A stretch of 64,000 bases of DNA, from assembly GCA_032191425.1 (NCBI GenBank), contig CM063460.1, positions 1,865,001 through 1,929,000 of the forward strand, read 5' to 3'. How positions within the stretch are numbered: the stretch's first letter is position 1; each line of letters starts with the position of its first letter. The translations under genes and the position numbers were made by a program. Positions 63,957-64,000 of the stretch are shown piece by piece. A model generated the notes under the pieces. That model saw nothing but the letters and a program-made list of their open reading frames with translations, searched no databases and was not told where the DNA came from. Source of the stretch: Lymantria dispar (Eukaryota; Arthropoda; Insecta; Lepidoptera; Erebidae).

Positions 63957-64000
63957 CATGTGATAGCTGATGATAACTTCAGACGCAATAATTAATAACT

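Noticed and set aside
1..64000. CRISPR arrays, operons or bacterial regulatory sites
   Set aside because: Repeats are dispersed eukaryotic transposons, not regularly spaced; no bacterial gene layout or ribosome binding sites.

Overview
The window looks like gene-poor, AT-rich insect DNA, most probably from a moth or butterfly. The basis is the repeat content (short Helitrons with TC...CTAG ends inserted between A and T, GAT-tailed SINEs, R1-, RTE- and CR1-type LINE tails, hAT and mariner remnants, Penelope-like elements) together with small single-exon secreted cysteine-rich peptide genes. No prokaryotic organisation is present. Family names and the lepidopteran assignment come from motif recognition only; no search was run.

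Host genes. The clearest host content is a dispersed three-copy family of a small secreted 8-cysteine peptide: copy A (46923-47144, minus), copy C (63643-63861, minus) and copy B (56423-57265, plus), which is a pseudogene. Each copy keeps its TATA box, TCAGTT initiator and polyA signal. The signal peptide is conserved, while the mature part has diverged around fixed cysteines (CxxxC...CxC spacing, compatible with a defensin-like CS-alpha-beta fold). Copy B carries an in-frame stop, a 378-bp hAT MITE with an 8-bp target duplication, a 225-bp Helitron and a lost cysteine. B and C lie in inverted orientation, and beyond the 3' side of each is the C-terminal end of a hAT transposase. A possible TATA-less promoter and first coding exon lies at 35382-35455 (minus).

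Repeat nicknames used below. SINE-G: about 230-250 bp, head GTGTGGTGACGG, (GAT)n tail, roughly 40 complete or broken copies. SINE-G2: related head, different body. SINE-L: SINE whose 3' end matches the tail of the CR1-like LINE at 29.4 kb. R1 tail: GC-rich 3' end of an R1-like LINE, polyA-tailed and 5' truncated. CCGG family: retroposon with core GAGTTTCTTGCCGGATC. PLE-IR: palindrome-forming repeat found near Penelope-like sequence. hAT-a to hAT-d: four MITE families with 8-bp target duplications. Hel: Helitrons, one long (about 3 kb, two copies) and several of 0.2-0.5 kb.

Layout. 0-9 kb: end of a Penelope-like element, SINEs, LINE scraps and an unexplained 56-codon repeat. 9.9-13.4 kb: a nest of SINE-G containing hAT-a containing a long Helitron containing SINE-G2. 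13.7-30 kb: Helitrons, MITEs, a minisatellite bounded by inverted repeats, and LINE fragments. 30-46 kb: retroposons, an AAGACC palindromic repeat pair and the candidate first exon. 46.3-51 kb: peptide gene A with a long Helitron in its upstream flank. 52.7-53.9 kb: another nest. 55-56 kb: deleted mariner. 56.2-58 kb: pseudogene B. 60-64 kb: repeats, then peptide gene C, whose upstream region runs off the window.
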